A DNA stretch of 64,000 nucleotides from Blastomyces gilchristii SLH14081 (GCF_000003855.2 NW_003101677.1:182922-246921); one strand, 5' to 3'; positions 1 to 12,161 are shown, counted from the stretch's first letter. The notes: generated from the sequence alone by a model not told the origin. Made by a program: numbers and translations.

Positions 1-1190
1 AGCAACTCAACACTTCTTGAACATGAGTATCATGTTCTTTCTTCATTTTTAAGAAGATTAAAATGTTGTTTAAGTATACTATATAGAAGACATTGACAAG
101 ACTCTGCAGTGTCTTATTTATATAGGCCTGGAAGATGGCTGAAGTATTATAAAGATTAAAAGATAAAACAAGATATTCAAAATTGCTATACTTAATATAA
201 AAAGCTGTTTTTCAAACATTGTCTTTGTTAACCCTGATTCTATGATAGATATCTTATATATTAATCTTTGAGAACATCTTTGCTTCAGATAATTAATCAA
301 TCATCTTATCAATTAATAATAATGAATAGTAATTCTTAATCATCATCTTATTAAGACCTCTGTAGTCTATACATAGATATAGCCTATTATTCTTCTTGAG
401 TATAAAGAGTATAGACATCTCTGTCAGACTCTTTAATGAATATATTCAGTTCTTTAATTATGCTTCTTCAAGATATTTGTACAGAATATTCAATTTCTTT
501 ACAGACAAGTTATAAAGAGATCTGTACAGTATTATTACACTATCTTCAAGGTGAATCTTATATCATATCTTGATATCAGGAAACTTCACTGCTTCTCTTT
601 CTGAAAAGACATTCTTAAAATCTGTAAAGAGATATTATGTATGTTCATCTTCAATAACAGATACTACTGCTAATCTTGTAGTAAGAGTGATGACTTCTTC
701 ATCTATTTTCAAGTTCCAGTCACCTGCTATACAGTATATCAATTCAATCTTTTTCTCAAGATTCTTCTGATGAAACTCTTCAGATTTCTCTATCACTGTC
801 TCTTCATTAGTGAGATGATATCATCATATCTGAATAACTCAGTCAATGAGAGAATTGTTTTCTCTTAATTATAAAAGATCTAGAATGATATTCTTATCTA
901 TAATATTAACTGCATAAAGAAGCAGACTGCTCTTCTTGAAGATTTCTTCTGAGTCTATGATTACACATCATGCTTGAATTATGTTAAAATAGTAATATTT
1001 TATTCTATCAGTAAATTTCATATAATCTGACAGATCTATCTTCTTTCAACTCTTCATTAAAGAAAAGAAATAGAATATAAAGTTAGTATTTATCTTGAAG
1101 TTGAGTAAGCATCTCACTAGTATCTTCTCATTCAGAGTATGCATTGTAATTATAATATGAACTCAGAGATGTGAGAATTATTAATTCTTT
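1..1190 (-). pseudogene. G0 pol fragment: protease region and start of reverse transcriptase
   Basis: The minus-strand translation reads through the linker after the protease into the N-terminal reverse transcriptase. Around 345-385 it gives CIDYRGLN, the gypsy VDYRxLN motif, preceded by an ILFILKK stretch that matches the usual PxLFVxKK. Several conserved Gly and Trp codons are now stop or acidic codons. The catalytic YxDD box, RNase H and integrase would lie left of the window. The protease active site was not clearly identified. The product would have been a polyprotein making cDNA in cytoplasmic particles; this copy cannot encode it. Confidence 0.7.
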
Positions 1191-1199
1191 ATTTCTTTC

Positions 1200-2300
1200 T
1201 CTTCTTTATCTTCTGCAGATATGTTTATCAGAAGAGAAGTTAACTTTGAGAAGATATCTTCTTAATTTCTTTTCTTCTTCAGCTTCTTGTAATCACTGAT
1301 ATAGTGATTATCAGCTCTGCAGTTGAAATAGAGATCTTTATTAAATCTTTTTTAATATTTCTTCACAGTGAGTGAAGAATTAGAATACTTAAAATTCTTC
1401 TTTACTTTCTTCACACTGAAGCTATCATAGTGCTGTTTAAATTCTATTATTAATTGCTTAGAAGAGGTTTTATTAATCTTTTTCTCAGAGAATTGATTAT
1501 TCAAATAGATTCAGAAAGTCAGGTTGACAAGCTCAGTATAATTAATGAATAAACTCTGATATTGTGATATTATTATCTGCATCTTGTGAGTCAGCTTCAT
1601 GAGATAAAGCTGTATTTTTAATTAATTCAAATCATCAGTTAATTTCTCTCAATATTCTTCAAATCTTGTATTAAAATCAGAAGAATTCTCATTATCTTAT
1701 TAATATAATAAGTTGAACTACTGCACTGTTATGAAGCTGCAGTTACAGTAATCTTTGATTTAATTCAGTAGAAAGTTCTTGAATTCTTTCTAAGTTATAA
1801 CAGTATTAATACACTCAAGCTTCCTCTTCTTAATAGCTCAAGTAGTTACAGAGATGTCTTCAAGAAGGTTGACAGCATAGATTACTTATATCTTATAAGT
1901 ATTATACTGGCTCAGATTAAGATGAAATTTCTGTTCAAGAGTACAGATAAAGCTGTGAAATTCAGACAAGATATTTCTCTTATATCTTAAAGAATCTCTA
2001 ATCTTAATCTCTCTATCTTTATAATAGATGTAGGTGTGTAGAGACTGCGGCGGTGACAGAGTGGTTGAAGAGCTCATGCTAAAATGTGCAGTGATTTCAG
2101 GAATCTCAGATTTCTGCTGAGATAGAGGTGTATACACTCTAGAGAATAGTGTAGTGTTTTCTCCAGAGAATGAAGTCAGGTCAGTCTCAGTGTGAGTGCA
2201 TGAGACTATATCAGTCTGTTAGAGCTTGACTGATTCAAACCAGTAATCAGATTGAGTGATTTGAATTGTAATATAACAGAACTGAAGTGGTGACTAGTCA
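1200..2300 (-). pseudogene. G0 gag pseudogene with decayed zinc knuckle
   Basis: The longest intact piece is minus-strand 1886-2137, starting MYTPLSQQKSEIPEI. The frame then continues toward pol with scattered stops. At 1289-1330 the translation reads YFNCRADNHYISDY, which fits the retroviral CCHC knuckle CX2CX4HX4C with its first and last Cys changed to Tyr (TGC or TGT to TAC or TAT). The second Cys and the His remain. A Lys-rich tail follows. Family knowledge makes this the capsid/nucleocapsid protein; the identification rests on the position after the LTR and on the knuckle. Confidence 0.65.
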
Positions 2301-2408
2301 GCAGTGTCATGTAGAGATAGTTGTTTGAAAAGCTGTATAAGTGAGCTTGACTATCTTGCTTGAATAGTGAGCTCATAGATTATAGAGTTATTGCAAGAAT
2401 ATCACAGA

Positions 2409-2798
2409 TGTGATACTTAGTATACTAAGAAGATTATATGAGACACACAGTAACTCTTGTATATATTTCAGTAGAAGAAAAATGAATTGCTGACTTCTTT
2501 CATAAGAAGCCAGCATCTAGCTATTCTATATAGACAATGAGCAGATACCTTCTCTCATTTCATGAGTGAGAATAGCTGGAGTGATACCTCAGCGGCGCCT
2601 CACTATCAAGGAAAAGTAATCTGCTGACCTTGTATAGAAGCGGGGTTCTTATATCCATCAATCAGATCTTTCTATGATATATCCGAATGATGTCATAGAG
2701 CGGTTGGAAACCGGTTCAGATGGGATGAAATCATCCGCATGGAAGCGATGGGCCGTGTGGAACCGCAACAGGGCCTTGGCGCGGCCGGGAGCGTGACA
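2409..2798 (-). repeat. 5' LTR of G0
   Basis: The outer edge at 2798 is firm because LINE sequence resumes at 2799. The inner edge near 2409 is a guess from a terminal ...ATCACA on the minus strand. A GATATAAGAACC box near 2640-2655 is a plausible TATA element. The outer 200 bp (2580-2798) keep many CG and GG steps, unlike the rest of the element. Confidence 0.6.
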
Positions 2799-3350
2799 TC
2801 AGAGAATATTCATATCTATTTCAAGTTATTTTCTCTTTTATAAGATTTTATCTCAATAAGTTTGAAAGCTTTTACTATTGCAAATAGTTCAGTAGTAAAG
2901 ACTTTAGATTCATAGCTTAAATTCTAGAAATCTGAGATGAAATTGATATTATCTTCAGTATAAGCAATGCCTGCATCTAATCTGTTCAAACTCTCATTTT
3001 TTAAGCCATCTGAGTAAATCAGAATAGAGTCTTTTATATTAATTGTAGAGATCTTCTTCAAATGCTGTTCACATTCTCTCTCTTTAGATAGTTCACTTAT
3101 TTGTATATCTATGAGAGATTTCAGCTTTTCTCTTCAGAGAGATATCTTCTCATGATCAATTTTCTCAATCTTTAATGAAGAATATTGATTTTTAATCAGT
3201 GAACATAGTCTATACAGTTGAGAGGGTATTTTCTTTGAAGCACTATTCTCATTTCAATGAAGAAATCTATTTCAATTCAGTTCATTTCCTGAGTTAATTG
3301 ATAGAAGTGAAGAAGAGACTCTTTCTCTGATTATATGATTTGAGCTCATC
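2799..3350 (-). pseudogene. L-C ORF2 piece: RNase H domain
   Basis: The minus-strand reading matches the RNase H part of ORF2 in the better-kept copy L-B (32400-32780), including the Asp near the start of the domain and the Glu-containing helix. The CCHC finger and 3' UTR would follow on the far side of G0. The segment ends on the right with TTTGAGCTCATC (3339-3350), the first copy of the L-A TSD. Confidence 0.75.
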
Positions 3351-4009
3351 GATATACAAAGATTTGATGATAGATTTGATTCAATAGAATGCTCATTCTG
3401 CAATGCAAATGAGAATTCTGAGCATATTGTAATACACTGTGCATTATACAATAGTCTCAGAGTCAGATTGAAAGAGAAGTATGATCTAAATCAATTAAAT
3501 ATGAGATTCTTATTCTCAACTGAAACAGGAATTAAATACTTAATAGACTTTCTATCAGAAACTCAAGCAGCTACAAGAAAATGACTGAATTCAGAAATAT
3601 CTGAATATGAAGAGAAGGAAATTGATCAGATATAGTCTGTTAAAACAGCTATATACTATCTGTCAATAATTTGTTTCATTACAGTCTCTCATTATTTTAC
3701 TTTACCTTTTTGTTTCTATTCTTTTCTACGTATCTATTTAATGTGTCTATCTTTAAGACTGTGTTCTCTTTTCTTTTGTCATGTCAAATGATTTCAAAGT
3801 ATCAGAAGATGTTAAAATACTGCAATTTATAAACAGTTTTTATATTCTGAGCTGAAATTTTCTGATTTTGCATATCTGAAATTGGTGAATGTATAATAGT
3901 TAACTTTATAGATATAGGAAAAACCCTGAGAACTTTTAGTTCTCAGGTAGATGTTATAGTCTCTGACTGCATACATCTATAATTGAAGAATAATAATAAT
4001 AATAATAAA
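3351..4009 (+). mobile_element. 5'-truncated LINE L-A with TSD
   Basis: A plus-strand LINE fragment that starts inside the post-RNase H finger (ECSFCNANENSEHIVIHC, a CCHC-type motif) and runs through the ORF2 end (about 3635) and the 3' UTR to a (TAA)n tail at 3990-4009. The flanks 3339-3350 and 4010-4021 are the identical 12-mer TTTGAGCTCATC, and L-D at 37850 shows the empty site. This is a classical target-primed insertion with incomplete reverse transcription. A perfect 9-bp stem-loop sits at 3925-3947. Confidence 0.92.
3925..3947 (+). other. 3' UTR stem-loop of L-A
   Basis: CCTGAGAAC (3925-3933) and GTTCTCAGG (3939-3947) form a perfect 9-bp stem with a 5-nt loop, about 45 bases before the (TAA)n tail. 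The same hairpin is at 33773-33795 (L-B), 54635-54657 (L-E) and, with G-U pairs, in the SINE at 62755-62777. A likely role is recognition of the RNA 3' end by the LINE reverse transcriptase. Confidence 0.7.
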
Positions 4010-4021
4010 TTTGAGCTCATC

Positions 4022-4582
4022 TTCATGACTCTCAGAGCATAGTTCATACAGGCCTTTTCAAATTGAATATCAGAAGATGGAATTGAAGCTTCAATTTCCA
4101 TTACTTTAATAGAAGATGATTTGAATACTCTCAGAATTCTTCTCAAAGCTCTGTTTTATAGACTTTGAAAGAGTTCAGTGAAATTATCTTGATTATTTCA
4201 ATAAACTTGAACTTTATAATCAGCTACTGAGATGATACAGACTATGTATAATTGTCTCATAGCCTGAAAGAATAGACCTCTCTCAGTATTTAATAGTCTG
4301 ATTACACTATTCAGTAGTCTCTCTGCCTTGATAATTCTTTGTTGAATATAATATTTAAAATTCAACTTGGAGTTTAATCATACTCCTAGTTATTTGACAT
4401 TCAAACTGGGTTTAAGCTCTTTATTCAAAAGAGTTAAACTTAGGTTTTTCTCATTGAATCTTGGAAAAAAGTGAATTAACTCAGTTTTATTCATATTAAA
4501 TTGAATTAGATTGATATCTGCTCTAACAAAGATTTTCTTTACTACTTTCTCAATCACTTCTAAATTCTCTTTGATTGTCTTT
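4022..4582 (-). pseudogene. L-C ORF2 piece: region between RT and RNase H
   Basis: The minus strand encodes the thumb/connector part of ORF2. The intact stretch 3943-4146 spans the L-A junction and reads as MRRILRVFKSSS onward, matching LRRILKAFKSSS in L-B near 32100. The right end carries TCTTT (4578-4582), the left TSD of G1. The frame agrees with the other LINE copies. Confidence 0.75.
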
Positions 4583-4955
4583 TGTAAGAGGCCTACGCCG
4601 AATAGATCAGTATAATAAATAGAACTTATATAACAAAGAGAAAAACATTAAAGAAGGAAAAGAAAGAGAAAGTACAAGAATCAGCAATTGAAGTGAATAT
4701 TTATACATGTATGTAATGATGTACGCGGTGAAGCTTCAGGGCAGAAGAATTTACACACATTTATAGTGACCAAGAATCAGTGATTGAGAATGACTGAGAA
4801 TTGAAGTGTACATGTTTATATGTGTTCGTAGCAACTGAGAATCAGTAATCAAGAATGGCTGAGAATTGAAGCATACATGTTTGAGAATGAAGTGATAGAA
4901 ATCTGTGAAGTGTAATGAAATAGTCTATATAATTGATCAGGCGCAGCCTGCCACA
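4583..4955 (-). repeat. 3' LTR of G1
   Basis: It begins TGTAAGAGGCC and ends GCCTGCCACA on the plus strand. In element orientation it runs TGTGGC...CTTACA. It holds two copies of a roughly 65-bp U3 repeat, whereas G2 has one. The inner part is more mutated than in the partner LTR. Confidence 0.92.
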
Positions 4956-4984
4956 TTAGCCCCTTTCTTTCAGAAGCAGTTCTC

Positions 4985-7900
4985 ATTAGTCAAGAGCCAC
5001 TGTTTCAGATAATGCAGAACTCAGAGTTCAGATTAATTGATCATAGCTGACTTATTTCACAAGATATTGTTAGCTATGACTGTGAAGTCTCTTATTAAGA
5101 ATATTTTCAATCTCTCACTCAAGCTCATTATCTTCTTCTATGATACCTGGCAGCTCTCAGTTGAATGTCAGTTGAGAAGAAAATGAGTCAGTGATAGCAC
5201 AGCAGAGTAAGCTTATATAGAAGACATCATGAATCTCTGATGATATGTTAAGACAGTAGTTATAACTATCTAGAACTTCTATCACTTTATACTTGATATA
5301 ACAGTAATCTAGTGTACAAGATGAATATGTGATCTGTATATTCTTAAGATTCAATCATATTAAGTCTTCTATCTTATATTGTTTATCAGAGTCTCAGTGA
5401 ACATTGATTTGATTCTCTTGATCTTGTTTCACAGTTATCATGAAGGTCTCTGCTCAGTCACAGACATCTCAGAGCTTTGTTACTATATTATTAATGATCT
5501 GAATCAGACTGCAGAGATTTGATGTAAACTGTGTAATCTCTAGAAGATTCAACATCTTCATGTGATAACTGTGTGTAAGAAAGAACAGGCTTATATCTGT
5601 TGAAATAACATCTTATTCATTGATAGCAATCTCTGTGTGTAGAAGCAGATTATATCAATCATCTTATAAGTAATTACAGAACTTATGAAGATAATTCTTT
5701 ACAGTCTGAATTGTCTGTTCTGATGCATCATCAGTCTCAGAGTAATAGATAGTTGATAGATAGCATATAATCTTGAGAACTTGACAGATTCTTGTTCAGA
5801 GAGTACTCACAAATTGACAGTCTTAATTCAATACTATAGATCTCAGTAATTCATGCATTTAATAGAATAGACTCTGTAGAAAAGCTTCAGTGACTTGTTT
5901 AATATTCATCTTATTACAAGATTTTAATATTACATCTTTACTCAATCAATTCATGATGATTAGAATGTTTCTATAACTCTTACTCTCAGAGAGATCAATA
6001 GTGAAGTTAATTATCACATCTTATCAGATTCTATCAGAGATATTAAGTAATTTTAGCAGGCCTTTTCTACAGTTCTTTTATAAGATGATAAAAGAATAAT
6101 AGTTGCAGTTTCAGATAAAATATCTGATGCTATTTAATATCTCAGATCAGTAGAATTCTTGAGAGATTATTCAGTACAGTTATTTATAATCTGAATAATC
6201 AGTTATATACAAATCATACATCTTTTGTATTATTCAGATGTGTAAGGATTTGAAGTAAGAGACTCAGCATTATTTACAGAATTATAGAGTGTTATTATCA
6301 TTGATTGAATATTCTGAGATATTGATTCTTATACATAGTTTTGAGAGAAATCAGAGTACTTCTTAATATACTGCTTCAGTGAGAATCTGAAGAAGTTCAT
6401 CAGTCTAAGCTACTGTATATCACAGTTCAGTAAGTGTAGAAGAAGTGAAGATATCAGTATCAGTGTTAGTTCAGAGAGAGAGTGTTCTAATCAGAGAAAT
6501 ACATATAGTATCATGAGTTGTTCTATCTTAGTTAATCAATATCTTCAGATCTAAGAGTCAGTGCTCTTGATTCATTCAATGAGTGTCTGTTATATTAAAA
6601 GACATACCTTACTCTTATTATGAGAGAGCATCTGTTATCAAGTTCTGACTGTCAGAGTGATAGTATATTGTAAAATAAAAGCAGCTTAAGATCTCAGATC
6701 ATTGCATCTGTTATTCAGTGAGTTTATAAGTAGTTGTAAAGTGCTTGAGATTCTTATAATCTGTGATTATCTCAAATTCAGAGATACTTCAGAGTTCAGA
6801 GTTTCATTCTTCTAGACAGTGTATAATTGCAAGAAGTTTCTTATCATAGATCTCATAATTGTATTCAGCAGAACTCAGTTTCTTAGACATGAAGATGCAT
6901 GATTGTAAGATATCTTTATTATTATATTACAATATAGCTTCTTCTGTGATATAGTCAGAGAAATCAGTTTCAACAACTATTTTATAATCAGAATTAAATA
7001 TTATAAGTAGAGAAGTATTGATGAATATCTTTCTTATCTGTGTGAATACAGCTTCAGTGTTCACTGATCACTGAAATACTGAGTTCTTCTTGATAAGTTC
7101 TGTAAGTGATCTTGTAATATCTGAGAAGTTTTGTATAAATTATCAGTAAAAGTTAGCAAATCTGATAAAGCTTTATATATTGTTCACAGTATACAGAGCT
7201 TCTCATTCAAGAATAGCAGAGACTTTCTCAGAATTTATTTGAATTCTCTTGCCAGCTTCTATGATAAAACCCAGATATTTGATACTCTTGACTTTAAAAT
7301 CACACTTGTCAATATCTATTGATAGTTCTGCTTCTTATAATCATTGTAATACTCTTCACACATGTTCTTGATATTCTTTTCTGAACCTGTCAGTGAAGAT
7401 GAGAATGTTATCAAGATATGTAGATGCAAATTCATCAAGGAAATCTCAGAGTACTCAGTTGATATACTTTTAAAATGTACTAGAAATGTTAGTCAGTTCA
7501 AAGAAGATAATCACTCATTCAAAGAGATTATAATATGTTTGAAACACTGTAAGTCATTCATCTTCTTCAGCAATACAGATCTTATAAAATACAGTAATAA
7601 CATCTAGTTTCATAAATTATTGAGCTTGTTCAATGTGAGCTAGAGTTTCATTGATCAGAGATAAAGAATAGCAGTTCTTCTTGATTAATCTGTTCAATTC
7701 TCAATAATCTACACAGAATCAGAGTTCTTTATCTGATTTCTTTGTAAAGAGAATAGAAGCTGCAGCAGAGAAATTGCTAATATATATAAATCTCTTATTT
7801 AACAGATTATTAAGTGTCTTTCAAAGAAGAAGAAGTTCATCTCAGAACATGTTATAAAGAGAGTCTCATGATAATTCAGAGTTCTTATCATTTTTCTTTT

Positions 7901-8560
7901 TCAACTTGATACTATGATTCACTTCTGAATCTTATAAGAGCGATAGATTTGTAACATTATTATCTTATCAGAAGACATCTAGATATTCATGATATTATTA
8001 AGAGAGTTTCATACAGAGATCAGTTATTATAGTATGAAATAACTTTTCTAGAGCCTTTTTGATATCAGTCAGACTGATGAAATAGATTGACACATAGTTC
8101 TGCTATTAGTAATTCTTTCAGTGACTTCTTTTTCTGAGCATTTCATAGGTGTTGACAGAGATCTGTGTCAGATTCATGATCTTGTGAATATCATCTTTAT
8201 AGACTCTATCATTGTTAGGGAATATTAAACTCCTGTTTTAAGTGTTTAATAAGATGCCTTGTTCAGATAGTTAGACAAGTTCTAACATAAGATTATAATT
8301 GAGATTATCAACTTCATATGTGTAGACATCTTCACACTGATATTCTTCAATATCTATGTTTAGTTTCATTATATAATAGATGCAAACATCTTTTGAATCA
8401 TCAAATCCTGCAAGAAGTTGAGATTTTAATAAGAGAATACACTGAAGGTTATAATATCTTACAACTGAAGATTTAATCATTGTATAGTAACATAGATCAC
8501 TGTCTATTATAGCTTTCATATTGTATATGTTATTAATCACAGTAGATACAAGAATTGAAT
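4985..8560 (-). pseudogene. G1 pol pseudogene: protease, RT, RNase H, integrase, chromodomain
   Basis: Domains on the minus strand, in order. Protease 8271-8540, with IDSDLCYYTMIKSSVVRYYN at the usual IDTG-type active site. RT: the catalytic box at 7407-7418 reads YLDN instead of YLDD. RNase H near 6700-6900 with [12 protein letters not shown] and ITDYKNLKHF. Integrase near 5650-5900 with ETDDASEQTIQT around the catalytic Glu. Integrase C-terminus 5157-5354. Chromodomain 4990-5150, reading EIENILNKRLH and QYLVK, with its aromatic-cage Trp positions now TGA. This order and the chromodomain define a chromovirus polyprotein, which would copy the RNA and direct integration to marked chromatin. 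The copy is dead. Confidence 0.85.
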
Positions 8561-9784
8561 TTATTATTATTTTCTCTTTAAATTATTATTATTCAATCTC
8601 TTCAAGCTCTTGTTTACAAATTTGAATAGAAGCTAATCTTTTCTCTGTTTCATCAGAGTGTTCTTATAGTTATCTTTCAAATCTTTCTTTACTGCAATGT
8701 GATTGATGCAGACAGACACTGATTCATTCTTTAAGTAAGAAGACACTGATCTTTCTCTTAAGTGAGAAAGTGCTGATATTTCTCTTAAATGAGAAGATAC
8801 ATAGATTAATTAACAGTTGAAAGCATTGTATTCTGATCAGTTATAGTTAATGTATACTTCATATTAATATTGATCAGTAACTTCTTCAGAAGTGATCTTA
8901 GAGACTCAGAAGTCTGTTCAAACAGTGAAGACTCTTGCTTATATGTAAACATTTGAGTCTACTCAGTTCATAGCATCTGTATCATTGTTATTATTCTTCA
9001 GCACAGATGTAGATGTATGAGTAGTTAAGATATAATATCTTCTATCACTGTTCTGTATACTCTTGAGCTTGATAAGATGATCATTCAATGTTCAGAGCTA
9101 TATGCAGAAGTCTTTATAAGTTAAGTCTTTATTTACACTTACAAGAGCCTGTAAGAGTTTAAAAGTCAATGTCTTCTTAAGTATGCTGATCTTTATTTAA
9201 TTCTCTCAAGATTGATCATCTGCTTCTAAGATCTGAGTGTTGAGGTCAGAAATAAATGTTATAAGAGAAGTATTTCTCTATCAGACACTCTGTAATTAAT
9301 CTAATACTTTCTATTACACAGCAGTGTCTTGAAACAGAATATCAAGATATTTGATAATATTGTCAGATGTTCATAATGCAGGTTTACATGCTTTCATTCA
9401 TGAATATAACTTCTGTTTTATATAATTCTTCAATCATTCATTAATATATCAATCTTGATTAATTAATGAACTGATGATATCTTCATCTATACTCAGTTTC
9501 ACAAGCATTTTCATTCTTCATAATGAGTAGAGAGTGAGATCAGAAGTATTAAAATATATAAAAGTATTTAAGTATTCTTTCAGCACTTTTATATTCAGTT
9601 CTGTAGATGCTGAAGTTGCATGAGTTCTCTGTTAAGTTAATTATTGAATTTTCTCATATTGAAGTGATTGAGTTATATGTATATCTACTATCTATTACTG
9701 TTGTAATTTCAATATTACTCAGAGCTACTGTGATATTACTTCTATACTTATATTTAAGAGTTCTCTCATATTATCATTAGATAT
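8561..9784 (-). pseudogene. G1 gag pseudogene, start codon lost
   Basis: By alignment with G2, G3 and G5, gag should start at 9784, where the ATG is now ATA. The frame passes a Gln-rich N-terminus and a long helical capsid-like region, then a CCHC knuckle near 8830-8870 before the protease. The translated window 9725-9985 runs into MITE M1 and is therefore not the real N-terminus. The product would package element RNA. Confidence 0.7.
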
Positions 9785-9924
9785 AATTATGTCATTTATT
9801 AAATATATAATATCTGTGAAATCTGAAGAAGTATAATTATATGAATATCTTATATATCTGAGTGTTAGAACTCTTAGATCTTTTACTGACATTCTCTTAT
9901 AAAATCTTATTACAGAGTCAGAGT

Positions 9925-10430
9925 TAGACTGGCCGCCGGAACTATGAATTTCACATTTGATCTTATTTGATCTGGTCTCATACATTTCTTAATGTGAATC
10001 CCGCTGGGACTAGCTATTAAAAAAACATGCAAAGTGACTATATATCAGATCTTAAAATGAAATCATGACTTGAAAAAAATGAGAAAGTGGTTTCATTTAA
10101 TTTCATTTAGTCTCATTCTTAGCATAAAGTTACTATTTTTAGACATTTTAAGGTTTTTTTTAGACTATTTTTAATTTTTTAAAAAGTAACACTTTTTGGT
10201 AACACTCAAATGAGATTTAAAGTCATTTAAAGCAATAAAAATAATTTAAATTGAGAAGTGAAAATCATAATCTCATTTGAAAAATATGACAAGAGTAGAC
10301 AGTAAGTCTCACTGAGACAGTATGAGACCACTATCTAATGTTAAAACTGTGTAATGAGATCAGTCAAATTGATAATAAGACTATCAAAAAATCTGGTCCT
10401 GCTCTCAGACATGATCACACAGTCAGTCTA
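9925..10430 (-). mobile_element. 506-bp hAT-type MITE M1
   Basis: Inserted in the G1 leader between gag and the 5' LTR. The flanks are an exact 8-bp TSD, GTCAGAGT (9917-9924, 10431-10438). The ends are TAGACTGGCCG and the reverse complement of TAGACTGACTG, short imperfect terminal inverted repeats. It carries no coding capacity. It is in the opposite orientation to M2, M3, M4 and M6. Confidence 0.93.
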
Positions 10431-10605
10431 GTCAGAGTAACTGATAAGTAAGCTTCTATCTGAGAACTCAGTATCTATTTAACTGTGTTTCTCTTTCTTA
10501 CATGTTATTACATGTTCAGATATCTCTTAATAAATAATTATTTCTAATGAGAAGATAATATATGAATAATCATTTCTAATAAGAAGATGATAAACATTTT
10601 TCTAG

Positions 10606-10977
10606 TATAAGAGATTTACACTGAATAGATTGATATAATAAATACAACTTATATAACAGAGAGAAAAATGTTAAAGAAGAAAAAGAAAGAGAAAGTATGA
10701 GAATCAGTGATTGAAGTGAATATTTATACATGTATGTAGTGGTGTACGCGGTGGAGCTTCAGGGCGGAAGAATTTACACATGTTTGTAGCAGCTGAGGAT
10801 CAGTGAGTGAGAATGGCCGAGAATCGGAGTGTACATGTTTATACGCGTTCGTAGCGACTGAGGATCGGCGATGAGAATGGCCGAGAATCGGAGCGTACGC
10901 GTTCGAGAATGGAGCGGTAGGAATCTGTGAAGTGTAACAGAATAGTCTATATAATTGATCGGGCGCAGCCCGCTACA
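10606..10977 (-). repeat. 5' LTR of G1
   Basis: Partner of 4583-4955. The outer (right) part keeps GC-rich sequence with CCGAGAATCGG at 10817-10827 and 10881-10891. A TTATATAA box near 10649-10657 lies about 45 bp before the inner end in element sense and is a plausible TATA box. The inner start has mutated from TGTAAGAGGCC to TATAAGAGATT. Confidence 0.92.
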
Positions 10978-12161
10978 TCTTTGAACTGTAGACTAGATCA
11001 ATATCATCTATATAACTTGAAGATCTCACTATTTTCATCTCTCTATTCTTGAATAGATATGCAGTGTATATTATAAATACAACTGATGAGATTGAAGATT
11101 CTTGCAATACTTCTATTTTTATCTCAGTCTTATCTTGTTTCATTTCATCAAAGAATAGTTGTATAATTCTTTTAAACATAAAACAGTTAACTCATTTTAT
11201 TAAAGAAAATAACAGTTTTAAAATCTTCAAAGTTTGAATCATCTTAGACTTTGAAATATGATTAAATGCATCTTTTATATCAATAAAAACTGCAGTTGAG
11301 ACCAGGTCTTCATACTTTGCTATTTAAATGTTATAAACAACTGAAAGAACAGTGTTAATTACAGAACATTGTTTTCTATCTTTTATTTATTCATTAAATA
11401 GAAGAGAATTATTAATAGAGCTTATAAAAGATAGTCTAGTAGCTATTATCTTTTCTAGAATTTTTTCTCAACAGTTTAACAGAGATATTACTCTGTATAA
11501 CTTAGAAAGTGAGACTTTTCTATTAAATTTTGTAAGAATTACTTCAGTAGCTTCTCTTCAGTATTCAGAATAATAATCATTTTTTAAGAGATTAAAAAAG
11601 AGCTCAAAATATTCATTCTTCAAGTAGAAATATGTGTTTTAAATAATCAAGTGATTGATTGAATCAGGCCCTGCAGCAGTTTTAATTGAACTTAAGAATA
11701 TAGCTGACTCTAGTTCATCTTGTATAAGCTCAGATCATTCCTAGTTATTTTCATTAATATATTCATGAAATGATATATTCTTCTCTTCTAAATGTAATGA
11801 GTTTTGAAAGAGAATTCTTATAAAAGCTTAATACTTTTTCTTAAAAGAGTTTGCTGTATATAATTCATTCTGAAATTCATATTCTAAGATTGAAAGCTTT
11901 ACTACACTTCTTGTTTTAGTATAGTTAAAGACTTTAAAAACTTCTTGTTTTATGCTTCTTCGAGAAATCTGTTTCAGCAGTCTGTTTTAACTCTTTTAAT
12001 ATCTGAGAAATATTCATTTCAGATAGCTTTGAACTCTTTATCAGATATTAAGTTATTCTTTCAATCTCTCTTAGCAGTGACTAATTATTTTCTTTTAAAA
12101 GTGATATTCTTATTTTATCAAGGTTTGATATACTTAGAAGACTTTTTCTTTGAAATATTTT
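10978..12161 (-). pseudogene. L-C ORF2 piece: reverse transcriptase core
   Basis: The minus strand encodes the RT palm. The catalytic YIDD is intact at 11003-11014 within SSSYIDDIDLVYSS. The upstream motif FIDIKDAFNHVSK (motif A) is at about 11245-11290. Stops fall mainly at former Trp and Gln codons and the frame is the same as in L-B. It is bounded by the G1 TSD on the left and the G2 TSD ATTTT (12157-12161) on the right. Confidence 0.85.

Larger units (their letters stand above)
1..2798 (-). mobile_element. Ty3/gypsy LTR retrotransposon G0, 5' half
   Basis: Read on the minus strand, this is the 5' LTR, gag and the start of pol of a gypsy element. It runs off the left edge of the window inside the reverse transcriptase. 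Its LTR differs from that of G1-G5, so it is a separate family. The right end (TGTCACGCTCCC on the minus strand) abuts LINE L-C sequence in the middle of the RNase H domain; the uninterrupted LINE is visible at 36795. The other flank and its TSD lie outside the window. Codons are riddled with TGA and TAA but the frame can mostly be followed. Confidence 0.85.
4583..10977 (-). mobile_element. Ty3/gypsy chromovirus G1, full length
   Basis: Two LTRs (4583-4955, 373 bp; 10606-10977, 372 bp) bound gag and pol on the minus strand. The TSD is TCTTT (4578-4582, 10978-10982); the uninterrupted target is seen in L-D at 38405-38425. From right to left: 5' LTR, leader holding MITE M1, gag, protease, RT, RNase H, integrase, chromodomain, polypurine tract (about 4959-4972), 3' LTR. 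Without M1 the element is about 5.9 kb. Trp codons are repeatedly TGA, so no long protein survives. Confidence 0.93.

Noticed and set aside
10790..10920. CRISPR-like repeats in the G LTRs
   Set aside because: Only one to two units, no unique spacers, and both copies sit in an LTR U3 region of a eukaryotic element.
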